Below, piece after piece: positions 1-7,469 of a DNA stretch of 40,240 nucleotides. The position numbers were made by a program, and so were the translations under genes. Source of the DNA: Terriglobales bacterium. GTDB lineage: Bacteria > Acidobacteriota > Terriglobia > Terriglobales > Acidobacteriaceae. The stretch is taken from assembly GCA_030038475.1 (NCBI GenBank), contig JASHOU010000085.1:1-40240 (forward strand), given 5' to 3'. Below the pieces are notes generated by a model. It was not told where the DNA came from, did no database searches, and saw only the letters and a list, made by a program, of their open reading frames with translations. Each line of letters opens with the position of its first letter. Position 1 is the first letter of the stretch.

Positions 1-31
1 AACCCGGGTTCGATTCCCGGTAGCGCTACCA
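1..31 (+). tRNA. tRNA 3' end (partial, isotype not determinable)
   Basis: The window starts inside a tRNA gene. Positions 4-8 and 16-20 form a perfect 5-bp T-stem around a 7-nt loop (9-15) that begins TTC and keeps the conserved A at 13. It is followed by a 7-nt acceptor 3' strand (21-27), an A discriminator (28) and an encoded CCA (29-31). The anticodon lies outside the window, so the isotype cannot be given. The gene is the integration target of the island to its right. Confidence 0.88.
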
Positions 32-32
32 A
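9..32 (+). repeat. Left attachment-site repeat (attL-like), 24 bp
   Basis: This 24-bp stretch of the tRNA 3' end recurs identically at 15516-15539. The match begins exactly at the first base of the T-loop and ends one base after the CCA; bases on either side differ. It contains a perfect 12-bp palindrome (19-30, GGTAGCGCTACC). Tyrosine integrases commonly use tRNA 3' ends as crossover sites and leave such direct repeats at both ends of the inserted element. Confidence 0.85.
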
Positions 33-203
33 CTATCTCCTGCTACCACCTGAGGTTTCCTACACTTGCTGCTTGCCCCCTGAACTTCTCGAAACACGTC
101 GTATCATTTTGTGTGGCACAGTGGCGGCAAGTAGGGGGCACAATTTGAGGCACAGGGCAGCTTCGTGCTGCCATCACCATCATGCATTGGTTGGTCAAAG
201 TCA

Positions 204-635
204 TTACTGGTTCCGTCCGCAAACAAGCTTAGACATCATGCTCGCTGCCCAGCGTTCAAACTCGGGATCACCAATCACCTTGTTTGCCTCGCGGTAGCGC
301 TCGTATTGGCTATATAATCGACCCGCAAAGATCGCAGGCTCGAACGCTTCGACTTTGCGGAGAAACTTCTGATACTCGTTGCTTCGGGCCTCTACACTCG
401 TTTCTGACTGAGCGAATATACCACCGAGAAACTCCAGCACATCAGTCCAATATTTCTTTCCTAAACCAAGCTCGACCTGCTCATATAGTGTTGTCAGCAC
501 AAGACCGTCTTGCCGGGCGAGATAGCGTGCGGCAAAATATTGGTGTATTTTGTCGTGTGCGAACTGGTAATACTGTTTTCCCGCTTCCGACCTGGTAGTG
601 AGAACATTTTGATGGTTCCGAGAATTGCCATGGAT
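204..635 (-). pseudogene. C-terminal remnant of a STAND/NACHT-like NTPase
   Basis: An open frame with no good start runs from an in-frame TAG (636-638) to a stop at 204, about 143 codons. It reads YYQFAHDKIHQYFAARYLA near its beginning, like the 'F-H-D-x-I-x-x-Y-x-A-A-x-x-L' segment that follows the NTPase core of NACHT/STAND proteins. It continues with a helical stretch containing WTDVLEFLGGIF. No P-loop part is found upstream; the frame is cut by stops. I infer a 5'-truncated relic lying just inside the left end of the island. A short independent protein from the CTG/GTG codons near 500 cannot be excluded. Confidence 0.5.
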
Positions 636-870
636 CTAGAATTTTGCCGTACTGTATCCGACATTTCTACTTTACTCGATAAGATTTCCTGTGTCGGCAG
701 CCTCGAGTTCGATCCCCATGTTCTCTAGCGGTTTTCGGCTGCCATAGCTTGTGTTGCAACGCCTCGTTGGATTGCCCGGAAAGTGGCACCGGAAGCAGCT
801 TAGAAAATGGTTTGTACCGGAGGCAATAACGGAGGTATGCTTTTCCGCACTTTCTTGGTTGGGGGGCTGC

Positions 871-1608
871 GTGCGTAAACCCTTGCTGCTGATAAGTGTA
901 CTTGTCATTGGTTTGGCTATTCTTATCTATGGCTTGATGTCGGTAAAGGACTACAGCAACGATGTACAAGAAGCGACTGTCCCCGCTGAGCGACCTAAAT
1001 CCCCGAAACCAGTTCCCGAGGTTGTAAAGCAAGATTGTGAGCGGCTGGTTCAAGGCCAGCTAGTGTTTGAGCCTTCCGCCACCATGCAGCAGGGCAAGCC
1101 CTCACTTGTATTTGCCCGCTTAAGCCGTGGAAACGACACGAACATATTAACTGGGCTACCCGGAGGCGCCGTTAAGATTGAGAACGCTCAAGTTTCTTGT
1201 CTGGTTCAAATGAAACTCGACTCGCAAGAAGATCGTGCGTTTCAGATTGACAACGTACCCGCTGGACGAAAAGATGAGCAGTTTCTTCTGGCTAACCAAT
1301 TCACGGAGTGGGATTGGAGAGTTACACCGCTAAAGTACGGAACACTTCACCTTTTACTCTATGTAACGCCGATGCTTCATATCGATGGCGTCGGCAATGA
1401 GCTGAAAGGGTATCCCCAGCCGCCAAGAGTCATTACTGTTTCGCCCGACTACATATATGCGGTTCGGAGTTCCATCGTAGCCAACTGGGCAATTTATTCA
1501 GGTTTGCTAACTGCCATAATTCTGCCGTCGCTATACTGGCTCGCCCAGCGCTTCAAACGATGGCGTGAGGAACGGGCGAAAGGACCCGCGGGCTTTGTAC
1601 GAAATTAG
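871..1608 (+). CDS. Two-TM membrane protein with extracytoplasmic beta-rich domain
   Basis: The frame is open from GTG 751. I prefer GTG 871, which puts a positively charged VRKP followed by a strong hydrophobic segment (LLLISVLVIGLAILIYGLM) at the N-terminus as a signal anchor. About 180 residues without membrane segments follow, with a motif WDWRVTPLKYGTLHLLL that looks like paired beta-strands. A second membrane helix (about the last 45-20 residues) and a basic tail (KRWREERAKG) close the protein. It would hold its central domain outside the cytoplasm between two membrane anchors. I do not recognise a named family. Being next to NTPase relics it may have been the membrane component of a conflict system, but that is inference. 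Confidence 0.6.
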   Translation: MRKPLLLISVLVIGLAILIYGLMSVKDYSNDVQEATVPAERPKSPKPVPEVVKQDCERLVQGQLVFEPSATMQQGKPSLVFARLSRGNDTNILTGLPGGAVKIENAQVSCLVQMKLDSQEDRAFQIDNVPAGRKDEQFLLANQFTEWDWRVTPLKYGTLHLLLYVTPMLHIDGVGNELKGYPQPPRVITVSPDYIYAVRSSIVANWAIYSGLLTAIILPSLYWLAQRFKRWREERAKGPAGFVRN

Positions 1609-1655
1609 TCGCGCTCCATCATGACGTGCAGACACAAGTGTGTTTGAGCTGTTGA

Positions 1656-1928
1656 CCGGATCAAGTGTCGGAGGACATCGTTACGAAGTGCGGCACGCCG
1701 AGGGAGGTCCGCCGGTTCCTGAATTATTTGAGGCTTGTGGCGGCGCCGAATGATGAGCCGTCGAGAGAGGGGATTCAGAATTTGCGAGAGAGAATCAGCG
1801 ATTTCGATGCGCAACTGGTGCAACTGGCGACTAAGGAGGCTGGAATTGAAGCGTCGTCGGACCCAGTGCGGAGTTTCTATCTGAAACAGTGCGCGATTTT
1901 GATTGTGGTTGTAAACCATCTTGGTTGA
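1656..1928 (+). pseudogene. C-terminal remnant of a KAP-like P-loop NTPase
   Basis: An open frame follows an in-frame TGA at 1653-1655. It contains TPREVRRFLNYLRL, resembling the 'PR-x-x-K/R-R-F-L-N' motif at the end of KAP-family NTPase domains, then a charged helical stretch. There is no P-loop and no plausible full-length start; GTG 1665 would give only 87 residues. The frame then breaks near 1900-1930. I read it as a 3' fragment of an NTPase gene rather than a functional protein. Confidence 0.45.
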
Positions 1929-1934
1929 AAAGAG

Positions 1935-2152
1935 TGATGGATGAATCTCTCCGCAATCGGCGACCCGCAGGTACACGATCCGCTTCGGGTCAACCCCGAT
2001 TTCGTCACGGCGCTGAACTTAGATATAGGCGTTTCGTAAAGGAGCAGGGAGCACACGTTTGGCCCCTGGTCGTGACCATTGTATGCATACCACTCGGAAT
2101 AATAGCTACTTTCGCCGCTATCATTTGGAACAACCAAATGACAACTCGGTGA
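1935..2152 (+). pseudogene. Degenerate reading frame ending in a membrane segment
   Basis: Following the KAP-like remnant, a different frame is open to a stop at 2152 and ends in a hydrophobic segment (WPLVVTIVCIPLGIIATFAA) with a short polar tail. No start codon with a ribosome binding site precedes the membrane part. An overlapping frame (ATG 1941 to stop 2040) also reads protein-like, so the stretch probably carries frameshifted remains. No function can be given. Confidence 0.25.
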
Positions 2153-2239
2153 TGGTCGTCTAGTTGGCTCTCGCCTGCAAGATGAAACGGTCAGTACTCG
2201 GCTATTGCCACTTTCGCTCATAAGGCGAAGAGGATTATC

Positions 2240-2749
2240 ATGCTGGCTATGCCACGCATAATGACAGTGATTGTGGCTGCGTCTGCAACATTACTTGCTC
2301 TGTGGACCGCCTGGCAGTTTCGTTCCTCGGCGCGCCGAATTCAAGCAATGGTTGCGATCGTTGTGCTCGTTCTCTACTTAGTCTTACTGCATTTTGCCTT
2401 CGGCTTTCCCTCCCTACCAACTGACATTGCCAAGGGCCCTGGGACTGATGTGCGCCCGCTGGTCTTGGCCCTGTTTGCATGCATGCTCCTGGGGATGGGC
2501 GCAGAGTATCTATATCACTACCTGGATGCGAAACCTGAGGAAAGGAAATTCGACTGGGGAGGTTTCGTGAAACCATTTCTCGTATCGCCGCTGGTGTTCG
2601 TGCCTCTGGCTGCGTCGCTCCAGGCTGCAAACGTCGATTTGTCTAGCTTCAATATTCCTCTGTTGATGCTCTATCTTGTGGCATTCGAGAATGGCTTCTT
2701 GTGGCGTGGATATTTCGCTCGCAAGCTCGCGCAGTCACAGGGAGGATGA
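2240..2749 (+). CDS. Five-TM membrane protein upstream of caspase-like gene
   Basis: A 169-residue protein with five predicted membrane helices, at roughly residues 5-25, 34-56, 72-92, 108-128 and 137-156. Charged loops include a basic segment after helix 1 and an acidic/basic segment (DAKPEERKFDW) between helices 3 and 4. ATG 2240 is preceded by a purine-rich AAGAGGA at good spacing. The next gene, a secreted caspase-like protein, starts 30 bp downstream on the same strand, so the two are probably co-transcribed. By analogy with known pairs of a membrane effector and a caspase-like protease it could be the membrane partner, but no cleavage site or homologue is recognised. Confidence 0.7.
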   Translation: MLAMPRIMTVIVAASATLLALWTAWQFRSSARRIQAMVAIVVLVLYLVLLHFAFGFPSLPTDIAKGPGTDVRPLVLALFACMLLGMGAEYLYHYLDAKPEERKFDWGGFVKPFLVSPLVFVPLAASLQAANVDLSSFNIPLLMLYLVAFENGFLWRGYFARKLAQSQGG

Positions 2750-2779
2750 CAGGCCAACAGAAGCACGCGGAAGGACTTG

Positions 2780-4864
2780 ATGAAACTCTCGTTGGCATTA
2801 GTATTGATCGTCCTAATACCCGCATTTGCGACCACTCCGTCTGGAGTGACCAAGAAGCCGGTCCCCGGCCACCCCAACATCACGCTCTACGAGCGGCCGT
2901 CCGCTGCTCAGGCGATGCCCTCTTTTTGGGTTTCGTTCTTCCAGCTCTTCCGGATTCCACGCGGCACCAGTGTCGTACTGCCGTTTCAACGCAGCGTAGC
3001 GGTTCTCGTCGGAATTGGCCACTACCAATTCATTACACCCAGGCTGGAGTACGTTTCGAAAGACGTGGAGAAAATGCGCGACTATCTGCTCGGGGACGGC
3101 GGCTTCGACGCTGTCTATGTCATGGACGAAGGTGTTTCGCCCGACGTTGTCAAGATCTTCATGGCCGACGAGCTGCCGCAAATTCTAAAACCCAACGACC
3201 GCCTGCTCTTCTACTATTCCGGCCACGGCGCGGATCCAGGTACCGGTCGTCCAGTCCTTCAGTTCCAGCAGGCCAGGCCCGGCCAGTGGGGGCAGAACGT
3301 GCTCCGCGTGGATGAATATGAACAATGGAGCGGCCTCCTTAAAGTCAAACACGCGCTCTTTCTATACGATGCTTGTACGGCGGGCGAAGCGACCCAGGCA
3401 AAGGGGGGCAAGGACGAAACGCGCGCAGCGGTCGCCGAGCTTAGCGGCAATGGCAGCCGCATCGTTGTGACCGCTGGCACCGCGAAACAGCAGGCTTGGG
3501 TGGTAAAAGAATCCTCCGATAACCAATACAGCATTTTTACGGAAGCGCTCTTGCGCGTGCTGCGTGACGGAACCGCCGAAAGCAAAAGGCGCGGATTTAT
3601 TACCATTGATCAGGCCGTGGGGGACGCCGGGGTACAAATTGGCGATATGACGCGCCACCTTGGACATGACCACGAGATGTCCCCTTATCTGGTCAAGTTC
3701 GACAGCAGCACACGCACCGGCACCTTTGTTTTTCTGAACCCTAACGCCGACAAGCCCAACTTGGATCAGGGCGACATTGTCACGATGGGGATTGCCAGCG
3801 ATCCAAAGGGTGTCGAGGGAACCGACCTCGAAAAGGCAAGGGAGTTGGCGGAGTGGAACAGCATCGAACCGCTGAATGACCTGCAATTGTACATGCGATT
3901 TTGTGAGGAGTTTCCCGCCGGACTCTTCTGCGCGGTTGCACGCAAGCGGTTGGAGAAGCTCAAGGAAACGGCATCGACGGCGGAGCCGACCCAGGACTTG
4001 ACCAAACTCAGTGTCGCGCAGCTCAGAAGCCTCGCAGATAACGGCTCCCGGGCTGCATTTACTCAGCTAGGGAAAGTTTATGAATCCGGCCTGCAAGGAG
4101 CGCCCGAGGATTTGCCAACCAGCATCGAATTTTATAAGCGGGCGTCAGACTTGGGCGATGGGAGCGCAGGTTTCCGAATTGGCCAGATCTATGATTTCGG
4201 TCGTAAGGGCGTGCCGAAAGATGACGTACAGGCGGTGAGCTGGTATCGCAAAGCTGCTGACGCTGGGGATGGTCAAGGGATGGCTAACCTGGGCGTCATG
4301 TACGCGTACGGGCTGGGCGGGTTGCCGAAAGATGACGTACAGGCGGCGAGCTGGTATCGCAAAGCCGCCGAGGCGGGAAGCGGAAAAGGTATGGACGGCC
4401 TCGGTTACATGTACCAGAGCGGCCAGGGCGGGTTGCCGAAAGATGACGTACAGGCGGTGAGCTGGTTTCGCAAAGCCGCCGACGCGGCCGATGCGGGCGG
4501 CATGACCGATCTGGGCGCCATGTACGGGAGCGGCCGGGGCGGGCTGCCGGAAGATGATGTACAGGCGGTGAGCTGGTTTCGCAAAGCCGCCGACGCGGGC
4601 AGCGGGGCTGGCATGGCTTACCTGGGTTTGAACTATGAGAAGGGCGAAGGCGGGTTGCCGAAAGATGAAGTACAGGCGGTGAGCTGGTATCGCAAAGCCG
4701 CCTACGCGGGCGATGCGGGCGGCATGACCGATCTGGGCGCCATGTACGAGAGCGGCCGGGGCGGGCTGCCGAAGGACGTGGAGCAGGCGGTGGCTTGGTA
4801 TCGCAAAGCGGCTCAACTGGGCAATGATGATGCCCAGGCAGCACTTAGCAGATTAGGCCGCTAG
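2780..4864 (+). CDS. Secreted caspase-like (C14) protein with Sel1 repeats
   Basis: About 694 residues. An N-terminal signal peptide (hydrophobic to about residue 19, ending PAFA) is followed by a caspase-fold domain at about 70-310. The catalytic pair is visible: His in FYYSGHG (about residue 149) and Cys in LFLYDACTAGE (about residue 199). A linker of about 100 residues leads to a C-terminal array of Sel1-like repeats (about 425-694), each containing a variant of DVQAVSWYRKAAD-AG. Sel1 arrays usually bind protein partners. ATG 2780 is preferred to the adjacent TTG 2777; GGAAGGA lies just upstream. Caspase-like proteins in bacterial immunity are usually cytosolic, so the signal peptide is unusual. 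Export to the periplasm is predicted from sequence only. Substrate unknown; the five-TM protein encoded upstream is a candidate partner. Confidence 0.85.
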   Translation: MKLSLALVLIVLIPAFATTPSGVTKKPVPGHPNITLYERPSAAQAMPSFWVSFFQLFRIPRGTSVVLPFQRSVAVLVGIGHYQFITPRLEYVSKDVEKMRDYLLGDGGFDAVYVMDEGVSPDVVKIFMADELPQILKPNDRLLFYYSGHGADPGTGRPVLQFQQARPGQWGQNVLRVDEYEQWSGLLKVKHALFLYDACTAGEATQAKGGKDETRAAVAELSGNGSRIVVTAGTAKQQAWVVKESSDNQYSIFTEALLRVLRDGTAESKRRGFITIDQAVGDAGVQIGDMTRHLGHDHEMSPYLVKFDSSTRTGTFVFLNPNADKPNLDQGDIVTMGIASDPKGVEGTDLEKARELAEWNSIEPLNDLQLYMRFCEEFPAGLFCAVARKRLEKLKETASTAEPTQDLTKLSVAQLRSLADNGSRAAFTQLGKVYESGLQGAPEDLPTSIEFYKRASDLGDGSAGFRIGQIYDFGRKGVPKDDVQAVSWYRKAADAGDGQGMANLGVMYAYGLGGLPKDDVQAASWYRKAAEAGSGKGMDGLGYMYQSGQGGLPKDDVQAVSWFRKAADAADAGGMTDLGAMYGSGRGGLPEDDVQAVSWFRKAADAGSGAGMAYLGLNYEKGEGGLPKDEVQAVSWYRKAAYAGDAGGMTDLGAMYESGRGGLPKDVEQAVAWYRKAAQLGNDDAQAALSRLGR
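4211..4861 (+). repeat. Near-identical 111-bp tandem repeats encoding Sel1 units
   Basis: The core CCGAAAGATGACGTACAGGC or a close variant recurs at starts near 4211, 4322, 4433, 4544, 4655 and 4766, with an exact 111-bp (37-codon) period. A more divergent unit precedes at about 4100. Conservation extends to synonymous positions, indicating recent tandem duplication or gene conversion inside the caspase-like gene rather than old protein-level repeats. Confidence 0.9.
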
Positions 4865-4952
4865 CTCTATCCATCCAGCCACCAAAACAGTTTGGCGACA
4901 ATTTCCGACCGGCGCACCGTTCGAAATGTTAATGGTACCCGTTACACCCCCA

Positions 4953-5460
4953 TTAGTGCACCATGTCTGTGGGAAGCCTGCAGACAGGTGAACGGTACCG
5001 ATTGAGGAAGTTGACCGTGTAATAGGTGGTCGGTATCAGAGTGTCACTAAAGGGGATACTGCAAATTGACGTGTTTGCCGTCGGCATCGGATTGCCCGAA
5101 ATTAACGGCGTAGATTGCTGGAATTGCGTCCAGCCGCTAACGGTTCCCTGAGTCGTTTCAGTACCACATAAGGTACCGATACCAATTCCGTAACCGCTTG
5201 CAGATGAAGGCTGTAGAACAGGAGCGTTACGTTAAGTGACCGTTGGGAACCGATAAGAACCGTTTGCTCTGGAGAGACGCGTGAGACCGCTCCAGAAGAG
5301 TTCAGATAGTAGATTTTGACGTAATAAATACCCGCTGGAAGGGTGCCAGAAGCGGTGTTAACTGACGTAACTGGAAGTACATACGGGTCAGGGATGCGAC
5401 AACTGCTCCGGCACTCGTTGAGACCTCGGGGATGCGTTTCTGCTGATTCGTTTGCTTAAG
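4953..5460 (-). pseudogene. Frameshifted tail-fibre/surface-protein-like gene
   Basis: Read on the minus strand, three frames joined in succession give one sensible beta-rich protein. First comes a lead-in (KRIPEVSTSAGAVVAS). A frame change near 5385-5400 gives a stretch containing TASGTLPAGIYYVKIYYLN. Another near 5222 gives SSASGYGIGIGTLCGTETTQ, and the tail ends at TAA (4953-4955). The Gly/Ser/Thr-rich, Tyr-rich character resembles repetitive phage tail or surface proteins. The second break fits loss of one base (ACGCTCCT where ACG-GCT-CCT would keep frame). No intact version lies in the window. Confidence 0.6.
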
Positions 5461-5468
5461 CCTCTCGG

Positions 5469-5975
5469 TCACGTCTTCGCTTCCTTTGCCCTGCCCAATA
5501 TTCTCTCCAGCTTTTGCTTCAGGACAACCTCTGCGGGAGAGCGCCCTTGGCGTCCGAGCCATGAGACAAAATCTTTCATTTTGACTTCGTGCTTTACGGG
5601 CGGCTGCTGGACAACAACCGTCACCGTTGAGTTTCCCTGGCCGATCTCTCCCACCCAGTTGTCACGTTTCAAGGCCGCAAGGGCGGTAGCGATCGCTTCA
5701 TAGAGAGTCTCGGCCGTGACGTTTATGGAGTGCTCAACTTCCTGAATGTCCTTTATCGCAACTGTGCAAGTTCGAAGAACCACGCGCAAAAGCGTATCAT
5801 ATTCCCCTTTTGTTCGCCACGAACAAGTTCCGACGAAAGTACTCCAGGCTCCCGACACAGCAAGAGTTTGACCGTCTGACCACCATAGCTGCCTGCGAGC
5901 TACAAGCACGTCCGCTTCAGACTCCGGCGTGCTTGTAGCGATGCGTTCCTTAAGGAGTTGCATGGAACGTGGCAC
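5469..5975 (-). CDS. Hypothetical protein with conserved C-terminal module
   Basis: The open frame encodes 168 residues, but only about the last 100 read like a conserved protein: a beta-strand (TCTVAIKDIQEVEHSINV), a helix containing TAETLYEAIATALAAL, a second strand pair (STVTVVVQQPPVKHEV) and a final basic helix (SPAEVVLKQKLERIL). I recall similar small proteins in accessory regions of soil bacteria but no assigned function. The first 64 residues are compositionally different. A start at GTG/TTG near 5783-5790 may be the real one, with AAAGGGGA a little upstream. It precedes the tail-fibre-like pseudogene on the same strand. Confidence 0.55.
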   Translation of the reverse strand: MPRSMQLLKERIATSTPESEADVLVARRQLWWSDGQTLAVSGAWSTFVGTCSWRTKGEYDTLLRVVLRTCTVAIKDIQEVEHSINVTAETLYEAIATALAALKRDNWVGEIGQGNSTVTVVVQQPPVKHEVKMKDFVSWLGRQGRSPAEVVLKQKLERILGRAKEAKT

Positions 5976-6176
5976 AGGTATTCCCCGCGCTAGTTGTGAG
6001 AGTTCATGCTATTGGCGGGCGCAGGCGCGCAACGCGCGTCCATCCTCGATCGGCGTAACCCCACCCCCCGCAGCAATGTTGGTGGCGGACGAGTAGGACA
6101 CCGTAGTTAAAAGGTCACTCGGGTAGTGGCTGAATTTGAATCTGCTCCACTTGACAGGTGGTAATAGAATTGCCTC

Positions 6177-6347
6177 ATGCTTCGCGAAGGAGATACAGTG
6201 CGGGTCGCTAAACCGTATGACTCCGAGATTAATGGACGAGTGGGGAAGATCGAGATCATCCGTGAAGGAATGGCTCGTGTTGTATTTGCTTCCAGTCCAG
6301 GTTGCCAAGTAGACGTGAGGATCGACGAACTGACAAAGATTGATTAA
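6177..6347 (+). CDS. Small KOW/SH3-like protein, 56 aa
   Basis: ATG 6177 to TAA 6345-6347 encodes 56 residues. The order is a beta-rich segment GDTVRVAKP, a loop NGRVGKIEIIRE, a strand MARVVFASSPG and a strand CQVDVRIDELTKID. The alternation of 'G-x-x-V-R-V' and 'G-R-V-G-K-I' resembles a KOW/SH3-like small barrel, as in stand-alone proteins that bind nucleic acid or protein. A terminator-like hairpin follows 8 bp after the stop, which supports a real transcription unit. No clear Shine-Dalgarno sequence is seen. Function unknown. Confidence 0.55.
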   Translation: MLREGDTVRVAKPYDSEINGRVGKIEIIREGMARVVFASSPGCQVDVRIDELTKID

Positions 6348-6355
6348 ATAGAAAA

Positions 6356-6377
6356 GCCCGCCTGCCCGCGGGCCTTT
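6356..6377 (+). terminator. Rho-independent terminator-like hairpin
   Basis: A perfect 6-bp GC stem (6356-6361 with 6368-6373) closes a 6-nt loop. It is flanked by AAAA on the left and CCTTT on the right, so it could act in both directions. It follows the small KOW-like gene directly. Confidence 0.6.
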
Positions 6378-6432
6378 GAACTTGTGTTCGAGCAGACTCA
6401 AGTTAACACCGGAGTGTGCCGAATGCAAGGGT

Positions 6433-6741
6433 CTACAGCGGCGGAATCCCAAACCCCAACTGTGGTTGAAGTGCTTGGAAAAGGCGCAATGCCTTATATG
6501 CTGCGCCTGTGGGAGAAAACATGCAGGTTCCTTTCACGATGCACTTTGCGAACGCAAAGTGTGCCCCAGAGTACACAAAGTTACAGTTCAAAAATTCGCA
6601 GTTCTCGAACTGACGGTTGTCAACAAGTATCCGCCTCCCCTCGAATTTCTCGTTCTCCACAAACTCAATTTCGTAGGGTTGCCGAGTCTCTTCAAAATCC
6701 GAAGGCATATCCAACTGGTTCAGGTGTAGTTGAGTCTCCAA
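6433..6741 (-). CDS. Small pentapeptide-repeat-like protein
   Basis: 102 residues from TTG 6741, which has a GGAGGT five bases upstream on the coding strand; an internal ATG at codon 12 is an alternative. The middle part (about residues 35-62) carries tandem pentapeptide-like units with aromatic/cysteine spacing, such as FENCEFLNCNFVYSG, predicting a short right-handed beta-helix edge. A helical C-terminus contains GAAYKALRLFQAL. Small proteins of this type are scattered in accessory regions; no biochemical function is known to me. It is convergent with the KOW-like gene across the hairpin at 6356-6377. Confidence 0.7.
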   Translation of the reverse strand: METQLHLNQLDMPSDFEETRQPYEIEFVENEKFEGRRILVDNRQFENCEFLNCNFVYSGAHFAFAKCIVKGTCMFSPTGAAYKALRLFQALQPQLGFGIPPL

Positions 6742-6892
6742 ATGGTACCTCCATAATTGGCGTTCGGGTCGTTAACGGGAAACCGGATATCGTGTGGGGA
6801 TTCGACATGCGGGGACTCCCTTGGGCATAAATACTTCTCAAGCCAACAACAATTGGAGCGGCCAAATTTCCATAGTGCAATGGTGAAGCCAG

Positions 6893-7105
6893 GTGACCTT
6901 GGACGATTTTCGCCAATACCTCACGCGACCGCGCCGCCAGCCGGACTCTCGCACGCCCTCGCCGGACTGTGGTGGGATGCCAAGGGCGATTGGACGCTGG
7001 CTCACGAATGCGCTCAACAGGACGAAGGACACGATGGTTCGTGGGTGCAGTTTTGCCGAAATAGAGGCGGATCGCAAAAAAGCACCGTCCACGCGAATTA
7101 CTTTG
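6893..7105 (+). pseudogene. Frameshifted small conserved protein ('WWDAKGDW...AHE' family)
   Basis: GTG 6893 opens a frame reading TLDDFRQYLT. It then shifts near 6930 into a frame reading PPAGLSHALAGLWWDAKGDW followed by TLAHECAQQDEGHDGSWV. A second shift near 7050 gives an end containing IEADRKKA. Joined, these match the layout of a common small bacterial protein (short N-terminal helix, 'W-x-x-A-K-G-D-W-x-x-A-H-E', then an E-x-D-x-x-N/K-A segment). Two frame breaks in about 200 bp show decay. Other frames of this stretch look like shadows. Confidence 0.55.
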
Positions 7106-7460
7106 TTCCCCAGTGATGCGTTATGTAGTCCGCCGATTCCTTGACGTTCATAGGCTGCGTTGAATTACATAACCGCACGTAGAACTTGAAATCACCGTTC
7201 TGCTCCACATAGACGGGCCGAAAGCTCGGTTCCACCCTAATCCAACAGACATCCTTGCTATCGACATCTATGAATGATGCGGTCATCAGAGCCGTCACGT
7301 CCTTTCCCAGTCCAGAACCGATCAAGCTAGTTATCTTCTGCTCAAAGCCATCACGGTTTGGGTCTTTGCTAAAGCACTTGTAATCATTTTCCAGTCCGAG
7401 AACTTGTCGGTTAGGATCAACGCCGACGAGCAACGCGGCAGGGCTCGGCTTCCTTGTTAG
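7098..7460 (-). pseudogene. AlbA_2 / Schlafen-type domain, N-terminally truncated
   Basis: The coding strand contains ALLVGVDPNRQVLGLENDY, RDGFEQKITSLIGSGLGKD, VCWIRVEPSFRPVYV and FYVRLCNSTQPMNVKESADY, in the order typical of AlbA_2 (Schlafen AAA_4-like) domains. These occur in putative nucleic-acid-binding or nuclease-associated proteins, often as the C-terminal domain. The part normally before 'LLVGVD', including the conserved E-x-K/F-K segment, is missing. The open frame beyond about 7460 runs into the upstream end of the next gene and does not look homologous. I treat it as a 3' relic. It ends at HHWGTK with a normal stop. Confidence 0.65.
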
Positions 7461-7469
7461 GATTCGCAC

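Noticed and set aside
73-297. His-rich small frame near the left end
   Set aside because: No ribosome site, low-complexity composition, and it overlaps the more protein-like minus-strand frame.
667-1053. Minus-strand frame of 128 codons opposite the two-TM protein
   Set aside because: The plus-strand frame has clear membrane architecture; this frame has shadow-like composition.
4145-4816. Long minus-strand frames with repetitive His/Pro/Arg sequence
   Set aside because: They are antisense shadows of the Sel1 repeats; repetition and openness come from the coding strand's periodicity.
4211-4861. Regularly spaced repeats considered as a CRISPR array
   Set aside because: The 111-bp period, divisibility by three and continuous reading frame show a protein repeat, not direct repeats with unique spacers.
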